A DNA stretch of 64,000 bases, from the NCBI RefSeq assembly GCF_004919685.1, contig NZ_SMYZ01000061.1, positions 1-64,000 of the forward strand, given 5' to 3'. Below the pieces are notes generated by a model, which was not told the DNA's origin, did no database searches, and saw only the letters and a list, made by a program, of their open reading frames with translations. Positions 25,673-34,543 of this stretch are shown one piece after another (the stretch's first letter is position 1; each line of letters begins with the position of its first letter). The stretch comes from Mesorhizobium norvegicum (GTDB lineage: Bacteria > Pseudomonadota > Alphaproteobacteria > Rhizobiales > Rhizobiaceae). A program made the position numbers and the translations under genes.

Positions 25673-26695
25673 GTGAACCTCAAGCAGCTCGCCCATATGC
25701 TGGCACTTTCGCAGACCACGGTAAGCCGTGCGCTGAACGGCTATCCCGAGGTCAACGAGGAAACGCGCCGGCGCGTGATGGATGCCGCCAAGCGCCACGG
25801 CTACCGCCCCAATCCGAGCGCGCGCCGGCTGGCGACCGGCAAGACAGGGATGATCGGCTATGTCCTGCCGACGGGGGCCGCCGTCGACATCGATCCGCAT
25901 TTCGTCGAGTTCCTGTCCGGCCTCGGCGACTACGCCCGCTCGCACGAACTCGACCTGGTGCTGTCGCCGGCCGACGCCGACGACCAGGAGACAACCTACC
26001 GGCGCATCGTTGCCAACCGGCAGGTCGACGCCGTCTACATCTCCTCGCCAAGGCCCGTTGACCGGCGCGTGGCGCTGGTCAACACGCTCGGCATTCCCTT
26101 CATCGTCCATGGCCGCAGCGAAGGTTTCGATTTCGACTATGCCTTCACCGATATCGACAATGAGGGCGCCTTCCACGAGGCGGCCAGGCTTTTGATCCAG
26201 CTCGGCCACCGGCGGCTGGCGCTGATCAACGGCGACGATCGCGAGACCTTCGCCATCCATCGCGAACGCGGCGTGCGCCGGGCGCTTGCCGCTAGCGGGC
26301 TGACATTGGGCGAGCGCCATGTCTGCTCGGTTGTGATGACCGAGGAGAACGGCTATCGCGCCACCAGGCGTTTGCTGGAAGAGGGCGACGCGCCGACGGC
26401 GATCGCCTGCTCCAGCCTGATCATGGCGCTGGGCGTCGTGCGCGCGGTGCGCGACCTCGGCCTGAGCATTCCGGGCGACGTCTCGCTGATCGCCCATGAC
26501 GATGTCTTCCCCTGGCTGAGGCCGGAGAATTTTTCGGTGCCGCTGTCGACGACGCGTTCATCGATACGCCTCGCCGGCGCTCGCGTCGCCGAGCGGCTGG
26601 CGGCACGGATTTCCGGACTGGAGGAGGGCGCCCGCGGCGAGGTCTGGCCGGTCGACCTGGTGGTCAGGGGATCGGTCGCCGGCGCGCCAGCCTGA
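25673..26695 (+). CDS. aglR: LacI-family transcriptional regulator of alpha-glucoside uptake
   Basis: 340-aa LacI/GalR regulator, the standard length. The helix-turn-helix starts at once: NLKQLAHMLALSQTTVSRAL, with hinge helix NPSARRLATGKTG. The ligand domain covers about 60-340. GTG 25673 is chosen because GGAG lies seven bases upstream and the protein then begins with the HTH; an ATG at 25661 is in another frame, and the in-frame upstream extension is not protein-like. Divergent from aglE, as in Sinorhizobium. It probably represses agl without substrate and binds the two AAAGCGCTTT palindromes. Confidence 0.9.
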   Translation: MNLKQLAHMLALSQTTVSRALNGYPEVNEETRRRVMDAAKRHGYRPNPSARRLATGKTGMIGYVLPTGAAVDIDPHFVEFLSGLGDYARSHELDLVLSPADADDQETTYRRIVANRQVDAVYISSPRPVDRRVALVNTLGIPFIVHGRSEGFDFDYAFTDIDNEGAFHEAARLLIQLGHRRLALINGDDRETFAIHRERGVRRALAASGLTLGERHVCSVVMTEENGYRATRRLLEEGDAPTAIACSSLIMALGVVRAVRDLGLSIPGDVSLIAHDDVFPWLRPENFSVPLSTTRSSIRLAGARVAERLAARISGLEEGARGEVWPVDLVVRGSVAGAPA

Positions 26696-26974
26696 GGTCA
26701 GAACTCAATCACCTGTAGCGATCGAGCTCGACCCAAAGCCTACGTCCGTCTTCCACGACGCGAATGGCCGCTACGCGCCGCATCTCGGCCGTAGCAGGTA
26801 CCTTTTGCAGTTGCCTTAAACCTGACGTTCCAATCGCGCGCTGGGCGAAGCGTTTGGCGCCATCGGTGGGTGGCGCAATCATCGTGATAAACGTCGGGAC
26901 TCGGCACACTGCCGATTGATGTCTCGCCAGAGATAATCGAGGCAAGACCCATGCACAATCGCGACGGCTGATTG

Positions 26975-27889
26975 CTATGGCGCGTGGCTCTCGCTGAACA
27001 CGTCTTGCACCTGCACGGCCAGCATGTCAGTTACGGGCTGGCGCGGGTTGCGCCCCTTCAGCATCAAGTAGCGACTCTCAGGCAGTTTCGGTAGCCCTTC
27101 GTCGGCGCGAACAGTTCTGAGGCCCTCTGGCAGCGCATAGCCTTCCGGAGTACTGGTCACCGCGAGGCCCGCCAGCACTGGTGCCAGCAGGGCTTGCGTT
27201 GTTGAGGAAGTGGAGACGATACGGTAGCTGCGACCGTCTTGCTCCAGCGCCCGCAGCAGCATGCTCCGCCAAGGGCATTCACTGAGGTCGGCCGGCCGCC
27301 CCGGGCAATCTGCGGCAGAGATGGCGAGAGGAAGCGGCTCACGCATATGCTGGGCGTGCTGCTGTGACGTGATCCACTTGGCCTGACTGCGCCAGACTTC
27401 GGTCGCCGGCCATTGCCTGGGTTCCAGCCCCTCCCTTACGATCACGAGGTCGAACTCGGCGTTCTTCAACTTCAATGCCAAGAGGCAGGAGACGTTCGCT
27501 TCCACCTCTACCTCCACCCAAGGCGTCGTGTGCGTAAAGCGGTCGAGGATTTGAGGCAGGAACCGTGGCGATAGTTCGGCAGCGATCCCTAGCCGGATCG
27601 TGCCATGGACCGGAGTGGCCTGCATCGAGCGCATGATGTCATCGTTAAGCGCCAGAAGTTCCCGTGCTCGCTCGAGAAGTTGGAGCCCGTCGCCGTTCAA
27701 ATCGACGGTACCACCCTTGCCGCGCACGATTACGACTTTGCCAAGCAAGCCCTCGAGGCGCTGCATCTGCAACGAGACCGCAGCTTGCGTCCGGCCGACG
27801 CGAGATGCTGCACGCGTAAAACTCTTCTCCTCAGCAATGGCGACAAAGCTGCGCAACAGGTCGAGGTCAAAGCTTGCCGCGAGGGGCAT
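26975..27889 (-). CDS. LysR-family transcriptional regulator
   Basis: 304-aa LTTR. The winged HTH is at residues 8-66 (DLLRSFVAIAEEKSFTRAA, then RTQAAVSLQMQRLE); the effector-binding domain starts near residue 95 (GTIRLGIA). It is divergently transcribed from two small DUF1127-containing genes 96 bases away, an arrangement seen repeatedly in rhizobia, and probably regulates them. The effector is unknown. The 279-base gap downstream towards aglR shows no convincing gene. Confidence 0.9.
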   Translation of the reverse strand: MPLAASFDLDLLRSFVAIAEEKSFTRAASRVGRTQAAVSLQMQRLEGLLGKVVIVRGKGGTVDLNGDGLQLLERARELLALNDDIMRSMQATPVHGTIRLGIAAELSPRFLPQILDRFTHTTPWVEVEVEANVSCLLALKLKNAEFDLVIVREGLEPRQWPATEVWRSQAKWITSQQHAQHMREPLPLAISAADCPGRPADLSECPWRSMLLRALEQDGRSYRIVSTSSTTQALLAPVLAGLAVTSTPEGYALPEGLRTVRADEGLPKLPESRYLMLKGRNPRQPVTDMLAVQVQDVFSESHAP

Positions 27890-27985
27890 GGCGATAAGTC
27901 TCCCTTATTCGCTGGATTTGCACAACTCGTTTCCGTTCGCACAGCGAGAGCGGCATTCTCGTCTCACTGAACAAGAGGATAGGAC

Positions 27986-28252
27986 ATGACTATCACCGAT
28001 GACGCACAGGTCGCCTCCCAAATTCCCGGCCGTCCGCTGGGCAAGGCGATTGTCGCCGCGCCGGTCGCCGTCTTCGGGATCATCTGCCGGTGGTACGTAG
28101 ATGCCGTCCAAAAGCGCAATATCGCGGAGCTCCCCGCGCACCTAAGGCGCGATATCGGTGAGATCGATCACCTTTCGCCGCCCCCTCCGTCGTTTATCGC
28201 GAGGGAGCCAACGTCTTACCAGGACTTGCTGCAACAGACGTGGATGCTGTGA
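27986..28252 (+). CDS. DUF1127-like small protein
   Basis: 88-aa protein with a central hydrophobic helix (GKAIVAAPVAVFGIICRWYV) followed by QKRNIAELPAHLRRDIGEID, which matches the DUF1127 pattern (basic segment, a leucine pair, RDIG). DUF1127 proteins are small and arginine-rich and have been tied to RNA turnover and to phosphate or carbon metabolism in alphaproteobacteria. The ATG follows AGAGGATAGGAC. It lies divergent from the LysR gene and just ahead of a second DUF1127 gene, probably in one transcript. Confidence 0.72.
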   Translation: MTITDDAQVASQIPGRPLGKAIVAAPVAVFGIICRWYVDAVQKRNIAELPAHLRRDIGEIDHLSPPPPSFIAREPTSYQDLLQQTWML

Positions 28253-28317
28253 CAGTGAAGCACCTCGATGCGGCGGTACGCTGTCACTGTAAGCGAGATT
28301 GGCACGGAGGCCTGACG

Positions 28318-28527
28318 GTGAGCAACGATCTCCTATCCTCCACGTTACAGCACTCGGTCCAAACGGTTCGAGCAATCAGAATAGCTGACTATGTCTCAAG
28401 ATGGCGGGAACGGAATTTCTACCGCAGTGACCTCGCGCGACTATCCAGGGTAGCGCCGCACATGATCGACGATATTGGCTTGACGAAGGACGAAGTCGAA
28501 TCTGAACTTGCAAAGCCATTCTGGTGA
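28318..28527 (+). CDS. DUF1127 domain protein
   Basis: 69-aa protein; the domain is clear at residues 24-60: YVSRWRERNFYRSDLARLSR, then a MIDDIGLTKDEVESE tail in which DIGL is the domain hallmark. GTG 28318 is the start because GGAGG lies seven bases upstream; a longer frame from 28240 overlaps the preceding gene and lacks a site. It follows the DUF1127-like gene by 65 bases. Similar tandem small proteins occur beside LysR regulators in other rhizobia. Confidence 0.78.
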   Translation: MSNDLLSSTLQHSVQTVRAIRIADYVSRWRERNFYRSDLARLSRVAPHMIDDIGLTKDEVESELAKPFW

Positions 28528-28797
28528 TGACCAGGCCCGACCACTTGAGAGCTGGAACCCTTTGTCGGTGCGCTGAGTCAGGTCACGAGTAAAATGTCTG
28601 CTCTTGAAGATAGGCAGCCCGAAGCAGCCGGTCCGCTCTCGGCCCATCCCGGTCATTCGACAACCGGTGGCGAATGACTGTTTCTGGTTTAATGTAGTTG
28701 CTGCTCGTGCCAGCCTCGGGCTTCCGCTGCCCACCCATCTCAGCCATTGGCGGCAGTCAGTTGATTGAGTTTTGACCCAAACCCACTTCGACTGACC

Positions 28798-30231
28798 TTA
28801 TTCCCTCGCCGCCGCCGCCTTGATGTCCAGCAGCCCATAGCCGAAATCATTGTCGCGTCCCTTGGGGCCGAGATCCCTGGCCGTTGCCGCGAGCGCCTTC
28901 TCGATGTCGTCGGCCGAGCGATCGGGCGCGGCATGGATGAGATTGGCGATGGCGCCGCTCACGATCGCCGCCGCGAACGAAGTGCCGGTGACCACATCCG
29001 AGCCGGCGCCGCTCGGCGCCACCATCTCGACGCCGGGCGCCGAGATGAAGACATAGGCGCCGCGATTGGCCTGCGGCATTAGCCCGTCCTTGGCGTCAGT
29101 GGCGGTCACCGCGATGACGCCGTCGAAAGCGGCCGGATAGCCATAGGGCGCCTTGGGCCCGTTGTTGCCGGCGGCGGCGACCAGCACCATGCCGAGCGCG
29201 CGGGCATTGCGGCAGGCGACGCCGAGCAGGTCGTTCTTCGGCCCGACAAAGCTCATATTGATGATGCGCACGTCCTGCTCCGCCGCCCAGTCGAGCGCCG
29301 CCAGGATGACGTCCATGGTCGACTTGCCGCCCTCGAAGGCACGGGCGTGGTAGATCTTGGCACCGGGCGCCATGCCCTCCAGCGCGCCGACGCCGGCGAT
29401 CAGGCCGTCGATCGACGTGCCGTGATCACGCTTTTCGATCGGCACGTCGGGCATGGCGTCGAACTGCCCGGCAATGACGCCTGACAGCGCCGGATTGGTG
29501 TCGTCGATGCCGGTGTCGATCACCGCGATGCGGACGTTTTCGCCGCTGGCCTGCTTGGCATCGAGCGCGATGCGGTCGAAGGCATAATTGACGATGCCGG
29601 CGGCCTGCTGCAGCGAATAGACATGGTTGGGCTCGCGCCGCTGGGTGCGGCCGTCGGCGGCCAGTTGCGCCAGAACGACGCCGACGGGTCGGCCGTCGGG
29701 AATGCCGAAGCGCACCAGCGTGGTGCCAAGCAGCCGCGACTGGCGCTGCGAGCGCACCTGCAGGCCGAAGGAAGCGGCGATCTGCTGAACGGCGCCGGCA
29801 TCGCCGTCGACGGTCACCAGCACCTCGTCGGGCACGAAATCGCCGATCACCGCGCGCGGCGGCTGAACCGCGATGAGATCGGTCGGCGAGACGATCGGGC
29901 CACCAGGCGGGGGGCCGGCTTGAGTACCGGCAGGCGGCGTCGCGGGCGCCGGCCGTGGCGTCGGCACCGGTGCCGGCGTCGCCGCCGGATTGGGAAACAG
30001 GTCGACGATCAGCGCCGGCAGGAAGACAGCGCCGGATTGGCCTGCGTCCGATCCGCCCTTTGCATCACTACCATCCTTGGCGCAGTCGGTGCCTGCCGCG
30101 TTGGTCCCGTTGCGGCAGTCGATTTTCGTCTGGTCGGGATTGGCGCTGGTCTGCGCCGACGCAGGCACGGCGGCAATTGTCATCGCCGCCGCAAGCATTG
30201 CCGCAAATCGAATGACTGCCTCAGCCGCCAT
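28798..30231 (-). CDS. Secreted subtilisin-like serine protease (S8)
   Basis: 477-aa protease. Residues 1-27 are a signal peptide (cleavage after ASA). A low-complexity stretch with TPAPVPTPRPAPATP lies at about 83-110. A propeptide-like alpha/beta domain (about 135-208, DEVLV through FGIP to REPNHVYSL) precedes the catalytic domain with D239 (VIDTGID), H270 (DHGTSIDG), the oxyanion asparagine in AAAGNNGP, and S418 (GTSFAAAIVSG). ATG 30231 overlaps the anti-sigma stop by 11 bases. The three-gene order sigma, anti-sigma, protease suggests that the protease is output or trigger of the sigma circuit. Confidence 0.9.
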   Translation of the reverse strand: MAAEAVIRFAAMLAAAMTIAAVPASAQTSANPDQTKIDCRNGTNAAGTDCAKDGSDAKGGSDAGQSGAVFLPALIVDLFPNPAATPAPVPTPRPAPATPPAGTQAGPPPGGPIVSPTDLIAVQPPRAVIGDFVPDEVLVTVDGDAGAVQQIAASFGLQVRSQRQSRLLGTTLVRFGIPDGRPVGVVLAQLAADGRTQRREPNHVYSLQQAAGIVNYAFDRIALDAKQASGENVRIAVIDTGIDDTNPALSGVIAGQFDAMPDVPIEKRDHGTSIDGLIAGVGALEGMAPGAKIYHARAFEGGKSTMDVILAALDWAAEQDVRIINMSFVGPKNDLLGVACRNARALGMVLVAAAGNNGPKAPYGYPAAFDGVIAVTATDAKDGLMPQANRGAYVFISAPGVEMVAPSGAGSDVVTGTSFAAAIVSGAIANLIHAAPDRSADDIEKALAATARDLGPKGRDNDFGYGLLDIKAAAARE

Positions 30232-30889
30232 CAACCGGTTTCCTTCCCTCGATCACAGTCTCCGTAAAAGGCTGGGCGGCAATAAGGCCGATTTGCTTCG
30301 TGTAGTCGGCAGCGGTCGCAGCCGGGATGCCAAGCCGGAACACACCGTCGGCGGTCGGCCCACCGATGATCTTCAGCCCGTTGCTGTCGAGGAAGGCGGA
30401 AATGTCAGACATCCTTGCATCCGGCTTGAACTTGACCAGCGCGAACGGCATTTTCGCCAGATCGTCTTGCGCGCCGGCAATCTCGAAATCATTGCCCTTG
30501 CCGCCGGGCTCGACAAACGACTGCACCATGACCAGGGCCAGCAGAACCGCGGCCGCGGCCCAGGCGACACCGACCGGCACCGCCATGAAGCGGCCCCAGG
30601 CCTGCGCCAGCCAGGACGATCCCGCCGGCGCTCGCGCCGGTCCAGCCTCGGCATCGAGCGCCCTGGCGAAGCGGCTGAGCGCATCGGCCGGTGGGCGGAT
30701 CGCTTCGTTGGCGGCCGTTGTGCCGGAGAATTCGGCTTCCGCCTCGCCAAGGGCGGCAAGTGCGGACGGATCGCTGGCCAGCCATTCCTCGACGGCTTCC
30801 AGATCCGAGCCTTCCAGCGAGCCGTTCAGATAGAACGGCAGCAGCGTTTCCATTTCGTCGCGGCGCGACATCTTTTCAGCGGCGCTCAT
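30221..30889 (-). CDS. Membrane anti-sigma factor with a propeptide-like periplasmic domain
   Basis: 222-aa single-pass protein. The cytoplasmic N terminus (DEMETLLPFYLNGSL, then EEWLASDPS) resembles the sigma-binding helices of anti-sigma factors but has no Zn-binding CxxC. One membrane helix lies at about 103-124. The periplasmic end (149-215) reads ALVKFKPDA, NGLKIIGG, VFRLGIP, and resembles the propeptide domain of the protease encoded downstream. ATG 30889 overlaps the sigma-factor stop (ATGA), as expected for a pair made in fixed ratio. It is expected to hold the ECF factor at the membrane until a signal releases it. Confidence 0.82.
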   Translation of the reverse strand: MSAAEKMSRRDEMETLLPFYLNGSLEGSDLEAVEEWLASDPSALAALGEAEAEFSGTTAANEAIRPPADALSRFARALDAEAGPARAPAGSSWLAQAWGRFMAVPVGVAWAAAAVLLALVMVQSFVEPGGKGNDFEIAGAQDDLAKMPFALVKFKPDARMSDISAFLDSNGLKIIGGPTADGVFRLGIPAATAADYTKQIGLIAAQPFTETVIEGRKPVDGG

Positions 30890-31512
30890 GGCCACCCCCT
30901 GTCGTAACCGGCGGCCTTGAGGGCCTCACCGAGTTTCTTGCGGGCATAGAACATCCGGGTCTTGACGGTGGCGACCGGAATGTCGAGCACCTCGCCGATC
31001 TCGCTCACCGACTGTCCGTGATAATAGGCAAGATCGATCACCACGCGATGCTCTTCGGGCAAGGCGTCGACGAAGCGCCGCAAGGCGGCAGCCTTGTCTC
31101 CCTTCATGGTGACGACCTCCGGCGTGTCGGCGCCGTCAGGCACCGCGGCGGCGGCCTCGTCGTCGATCCAGTCTTCCTTCTTCTTGCGCAGCAGGGACAG
31201 CGCCTTGAAGCGGGCGATGCCGAGCAGCCATGTCGAGACTTCGGAGCGTCCCTCGAAACCTGGCGCCTGGCGCCACAGTTCGAGGAACACTTCGTTGGCG
31301 ATATCGTCAGCCATCATTTCCGATCCCGTCTGGCGCGCCACGAAGCGGTAGACCCGCGCGTGGTGACGCATGAACAGGAGCCGCACGGCGGCACGGTCGC
31401 CCTTCGCGACCCGGTCGACAAGCGCGCGATCGGTCTCCGTCGCTGCCGTCATGGCCGGTCGAGCCGCCTGGCTCCTGTCTGCTCTGTCGCTGATCGGCCC
31501 AAAAAGGTTCAT
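30886..31512 (-). CDS. ECF-type RNA polymerase sigma factor
   Basis: 208-aa sigma-70 family protein with only regions 2 and 4. Region 2 spans about 30-100 (LVDRVAKGDRAAVRLLFMRH, later ADDIANEVFLELWR), region 4 about 145-200 (ALPEEHRVVIDLAYYHGQSV, then VATVKTRMFYARKKL). An in-frame ATG 20 codons downstream (MTAATETDRALV) could also be the start. Coupled to the anti-sigma gene by ATGA. The target promoters cannot be read, but the downstream protease probably belongs to the regulon. Immediately upstream lies a structured repeat (31570-31791). Confidence 0.9.
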   Translation of the reverse strand: MNLFGPISDRADRSQAARPAMTAATETDRALVDRVAKGDRAAVRLLFMRHHARVYRFVARQTGSEMMADDIANEVFLELWRQAPGFEGRSEVSTWLLGIARFKALSLLRKKKEDWIDDEAAAAVPDGADTPEVVTMKGDKAAALRRFVDALPEEHRVVIDLAYYHGQSVSEIGEVLDIPVATVKTRMFYARKKLGEALKAAGYDRGWP

Positions 31513-31569
31513 CCTCCGCCAAGGAATTTTGCGGAGGCTAACCGAAGAGCGGGGAGGTTGCCAGAGGGT

Positions 31570-31651
31570 GAGGAGCGTCCCGCCGGAGGCGGGTCAATCG
31601 ACAACGATTTGTCGATTGAAGTGACGAACGCCCGAAGCCATAGCGTAGGGC
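31570..31651 (+). repeat. Structured repeat unit U1 (two covarying hairpins)
   Basis: Order: GAGGAGCG (31570-31577); hairpin H1 CCCGCC-GGA-GGCGGG (31579-31593); hairpin H2 with 11-bp stem TCAATCGACAA, CGAT loop (31594-31619); then a 29-base block starting GACGAACGCCCGAAGCC (31623-31651). The same order recurs at 31712-31791 (minus) and 50167-50248 (plus). Stem bases differ between copies but stay paired. Non-coding here. Confidence 0.8.
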
Positions 31652-31711
31652 CGGCCGCGCCGCGTTTCTTCCAGCGCCGTCATCGACGCCGCGCGCCGAT
31701 CCGCGTTCGCC

Positions 31712-31791
31712 CGGCCCTTCGCAGGCTCAGGGCGTTCGAAGCTCGAAAAGCCAAGCAATTGGCTTTTCGTCCGCTACGCGGACCGCTTCTC
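31712..31791 (-). repeat. Structured repeat unit U2, inverted relative to U1
   Basis: Read on the minus strand: GAGAAGCG (31791-31784), H1 GTCCGC-GTA-GCGGAC (31783-31769), H2 with stem ending GCCAA, four-base loop, TTGGC (31769-31744), then CGAACGCCCTGAGCC and GCGAAGGGCCG. It faces U1 across about 60 bases. Its first bases supply the TGA stop of the phosphodiesterase gene (31790-31792). Confidence 0.75.
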
Positions 31792-32629
31792 ACCCCAAGA
31801 AAGACTTCGCCTTCATTGTCTCCGGCACTGGAACACCCAGCCGGCTCAGCACTGTCGGCGCCAGCTGCAGCTGGTCGAGCAGCGTATCGGCCTGAGGTCC
31901 CTTGCCGGCGCCGAAATAATACAGCGCGAAATCCTGCATCTCGTCGTCATGGCCGCCATGATGACCACGGTCGGTCTGGCCATGGTCGGCGGTGACCATC
32001 ACCTCATAGCCGGCTTCGATCCAGCGCGGCAGGAAGGCCGCCAGCATGCCGTCCATTGCATAGACGGCATGATCCATCTCGTGGCAGTCATGGCCGAAGC
32101 GATGCCCCATCGAATCCAGCGTGCAGGTGTGCAGGATGCCGTAGTCGATGCCGTGGCGTTTGGTCAGCATGGTCAGCGTCGCGAACAGGTCGACGTCGCT
32201 CGGCGTCATCTGGTTCCTGAGATTGTAGCCGGTCATGGTGTGGAAGCGGCCATGCGTGATTGGCCCGCTTGGCTCGTCGAATTCCATGTCCTCGACCAGG
32301 TCGAACGGATAGGCGCGGAAGAATTCCGACCAGTAGGAATGTGTCACCGCACCCGTCTTGCCGCCGGCCTTGCTGACTTCGGAGAAGATGTCAGGCTGTG
32401 CGACGCGGAACCGGTTTTCGTTGGACAGGATGCCGTGCACCTGCGGCGAAACCCCGGTGTGGATCGAGGCATAGCAGCAGGCTGACGTCGACGGCAGCAC
32501 GGAGCGCATCTTCCAGACCCGCGCCGCGCCCGATTGCACCCAGCCTTCGAGATTGCCCATCAGCCGACGCCAGTTCCTGTAGGGCACGCCGTCGAGGATG
32601 ATCAGCAAAAGCTTGGATTTGAGCGCCAT
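31790..32629 (-). CDS. Alkaline-phosphatase-superfamily phosphodiesterase / nucleotide pyrophosphatase-like
   Basis: 279-aa enzyme of the type I phosphodiesterase/nucleotide pyrophosphatase group. LIILDGVPYRNW starts the fold with the first metal aspartate; the nucleophile is probably in VLPSTSACCYASIHTG; the metal site TADHGQTDRGHHGG follows near residue 215. No signal peptide from ATG 32629, so it appears cytoplasmic, while many relatives are exported. GGAGCAGCCC precedes the ATG; an ATG at 32641 is an alternative. It lies downstream of the peptide transporter genes on the same strand, so it may act on the imported compound. Confidence 0.8.
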   Translation of the reverse strand: MALKSKLLLIILDGVPYRNWRRLMGNLEGWVQSGAARVWKMRSVLPSTSACCYASIHTGVSPQVHGILSNENRFRVAQPDIFSEVSKAGGKTGAVTHSYWSEFFRAYPFDLVEDMEFDEPSGPITHGRFHTMTGYNLRNQMTPSDVDLFATLTMLTKRHGIDYGILHTCTLDSMGHRFGHDCHEMDHAVYAMDGMLAAFLPRWIEAGYEVMVTADHGQTDRGHHGGHDDEMQDFALYYFGAGKGPQADTLLDQLQLAPTVLSRLGVPVPETMKAKSFLG

Positions 32630-32728
32630 GGGCTGCTCCATGCGGTTTGGCAGTTGAAACGGGAACGCCGTGTGCCGTTCTGGGCACACGGCGTCCTTGA
32701 TAAATGAAATCGGACGATCAGATTTCGG

Positions 32729-34318
32729 CTAAGCGTTGAGCCAGCACTCGCCGAGCGCGTAGCCGTCCATCATTTCGCCGATCGGGCTCTTGGCAAAGCC
32801 GCTGATCTTGTTGGTGGCGGCAGCGTCGATGAACTGGTTGAAGAAAGGCACGATCAGCCCGCCTTCGTCGCGCATCATCACCGCCATGTCGTGGTAGATC
32901 GCCTTGCGCTTGGCCTGGTCGAGTTCGCCGCGCGCAGCAAACAGCATCTTGTCGAATTCCGGCCGCTTGAACCGCGTGTCGTTCCAGTCGGCGGTCGAGA
33001 CGTAGCCGGTGGAATACATCTGGTCCTGCGTGGCGCGTCCGCCCCAGTAGGAGAGCGAGAAGGGCTGCTTGTTCCACACCTCCGACCAGTAGCCGTCGCC
33101 GGGCTCGCGCTTGATCTCGATCTTGATGCCGGCCTTGGCGCAGGACTGCTGATAGAGCTGAGCGGCATCGACGGCGCCCGGGAAGGCGACGTCCGAGGTG
33201 CGCAGCACGATCGAGCCGCTATGGCCGGACTTCTTGTAAGCCGCCGCTGCCTTTTCCGGGTCGAACTTGCGCTGCTCGATGTCGGCGGAAAACAGCGGAT
33301 AGGCCTCGTTGATCGGGAAGTCGTTGCCGACCGAGCCATAGCCGCGCAGGATCTTTTCCAGCATCTCCTCGCGGTCCATGGCAAGTTTCAGCGCCATCCG
33401 CAGCTCGTTGCTGTCGAAGGGGGCTGTGTCGCAGAACATGTTGAACGGGTAATAGCCCTTGCCCGACACGTTCTCGATGGTGACGCCCGCGATGCGCTTG
33501 ACCAGATCCACCACCTTGGGCTCGACGCGGTTGATCATGTGCACCTGACCACCCTGCAGGGCAGCCAACCGCGCCGTGGCGTCGTTGATGACGACGATCT
33601 CGATCTGGTCGGCATGGCCCAATTTGTCGCCTTGCCAGTAATTGGCGAAGCGTTCGCCGCCATGGCGTACGCCCGGCTGGTTGACGGTGACCTTGTAGGG
33701 CCCAGCGCTGATGCCGGCATTCGGGTTGTCCTTGCCGCCATTCGGCTGGATGACGAGATGGTAGTCGGCCATCAGATAGGGGAAGTCGGCATCGGCGTCG
33801 CCAAGCGTGACGATCACTTCCTTGCCGCTCGCCTTGACGCCCTTGATGTTCTTGAGGATGCCGAGCGCGCCGGATTTCGACTTCTCGTCGGCGTGGCGCT
33901 CGATGGTGGCGGCGATGTCTTCGGCGGTGACGGTCTTGCCATTGTGGAACTCGATGCCGTCGCGCACCTTGATCGTCCAGGTCTTGGCGTCCTTGGCGGC
34001 GCCGATCTCCTCGGCGATCAGATTTGTCAGGCTGTTGTCCGGCATCAGCCGGACAAGGTATTCGCCCCACTGCTTGCCGAAGCTGTAGGTGACCTGGCTG
34101 AGGTTGAGCGCCGGGTCGAGGCTGTTGGTCGATTCGCCGCCTTGCAGGCCGGCCTTGATCGTTCCTCCCTTGACGGGGGTCTGGGCAAAAGCCTTACCGG
34201 CCAGCGTCGTTGCCAGTGCCGCCGACACGCCAAGTGCGGCTGTGCGGCCGAGGAAGTCGCGGCGCGATATCCGGCCCTGGCCGGCGAGCTCAGCGAGATG
34301 GTCGAGTTCAGTCTTCAT
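32729..34318 (-). CDS. Peptide-type ABC transporter substrate-binding protein (family 5), copy 1
   Basis: 529-aa DppA/OppA-like periplasmic binding protein. A Tat-type signal is clear: SRRDFLGRTAALG, cleavage after AFA near residue 46. The family block FHNGKTVTAEDIAATIERH and the GKPxxI-like TSDVAFPGAVDAAQLYQQ region are present. ATG 34318 has AAGGGG six bases upstream; a TTG two codons earlier is less likely. It is a close paralogue of the binding protein at 38005. An imported dipeptide, opine or other amide is plausible; family 5 proteins also bind non-peptides. A RIME-like repeat lies between this gene and the ATPase. Confidence 0.9.
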   Translation of the reverse strand: MKTELDHLAELAGQGRISRRDFLGRTAALGVSAALATTLAGKAFAQTPVKGGTIKAGLQGGESTNSLDPALNLSQVTYSFGKQWGEYLVRLMPDNSLTNLIAEEIGAAKDAKTWTIKVRDGIEFHNGKTVTAEDIAATIERHADEKSKSGALGILKNIKGVKASGKEVIVTLGDADADFPYLMADYHLVIQPNGGKDNPNAGISAGPYKVTVNQPGVRHGGERFANYWQGDKLGHADQIEIVVINDATARLAALQGGQVHMINRVEPKVVDLVKRIAGVTIENVSGKGYYPFNMFCDTAPFDSNELRMALKLAMDREEMLEKILRGYGSVGNDFPINEAYPLFSADIEQRKFDPEKAAAAYKKSGHSGSIVLRTSDVAFPGAVDAAQLYQQSCAKAGIKIEIKREPGDGYWSEVWNKQPFSLSYWGGRATQDQMYSTGYVSTADWNDTRFKRPEFDKMLFAARGELDQAKRKAIYHDMAVMMRDEGGLIVPFFNQFIDAAATNKISGFAKSPIGEMMDGYALGECWLNA

Positions 34319-34437
34319 GTCCAACCCCTTTTAAGAAAAAATCGTACGGGCGCCGCCCGTCCGTAGGACGTGTGGCGCTCTAGTGTTGCATCCGGATGAC
34401 GGCCGCCGGCCCCCTGACCTGGCGGACCGCTGGCTTG

Positions 34438-34543
34438 CTAGAGCAATTCCAGGAAAAGTGTGAAACGGTTTTCCGTCCGGAATTGCGTCAAAACAAAGAG
34501 TTAGAGCGGTTCGCCGTTTCCGTGAAACGGTGAACTGCTCTAG
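34438..34543. repeat. RIME-like intergenic repeat, copy 1
   Basis: Starts CTAGAGCAATTCCAGGAAAA and ends with AACTGCTCTAG, with GAATTGCGTCAAAACAAAGA inside; ends are inverted (TAGAGC/GCTCTA). The same element occurs at 51032-51125. It resembles repeats widespread in Rhizobiaceae. Its terminal TAG is the stop codon of the ATPase gene at 34540. Confidence 0.8.

Noticed and set aside
26709..26945. 78-codon minus-strand frame in the gap between aglR and the LysR gene
   Set aside because: No ribosome site, no similarity that I recognise, and another frame of similar length overlaps it. Treated as non-coding; a remnant of a gene cannot be excluded.
28528..28797. 270-base gap between the DUF1127 gene and the subtilase gene
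   Set aside because: Checked for RNA genes, hairpins with U-tracts and short ORFs with ribosome sites; nothing convincing seen.
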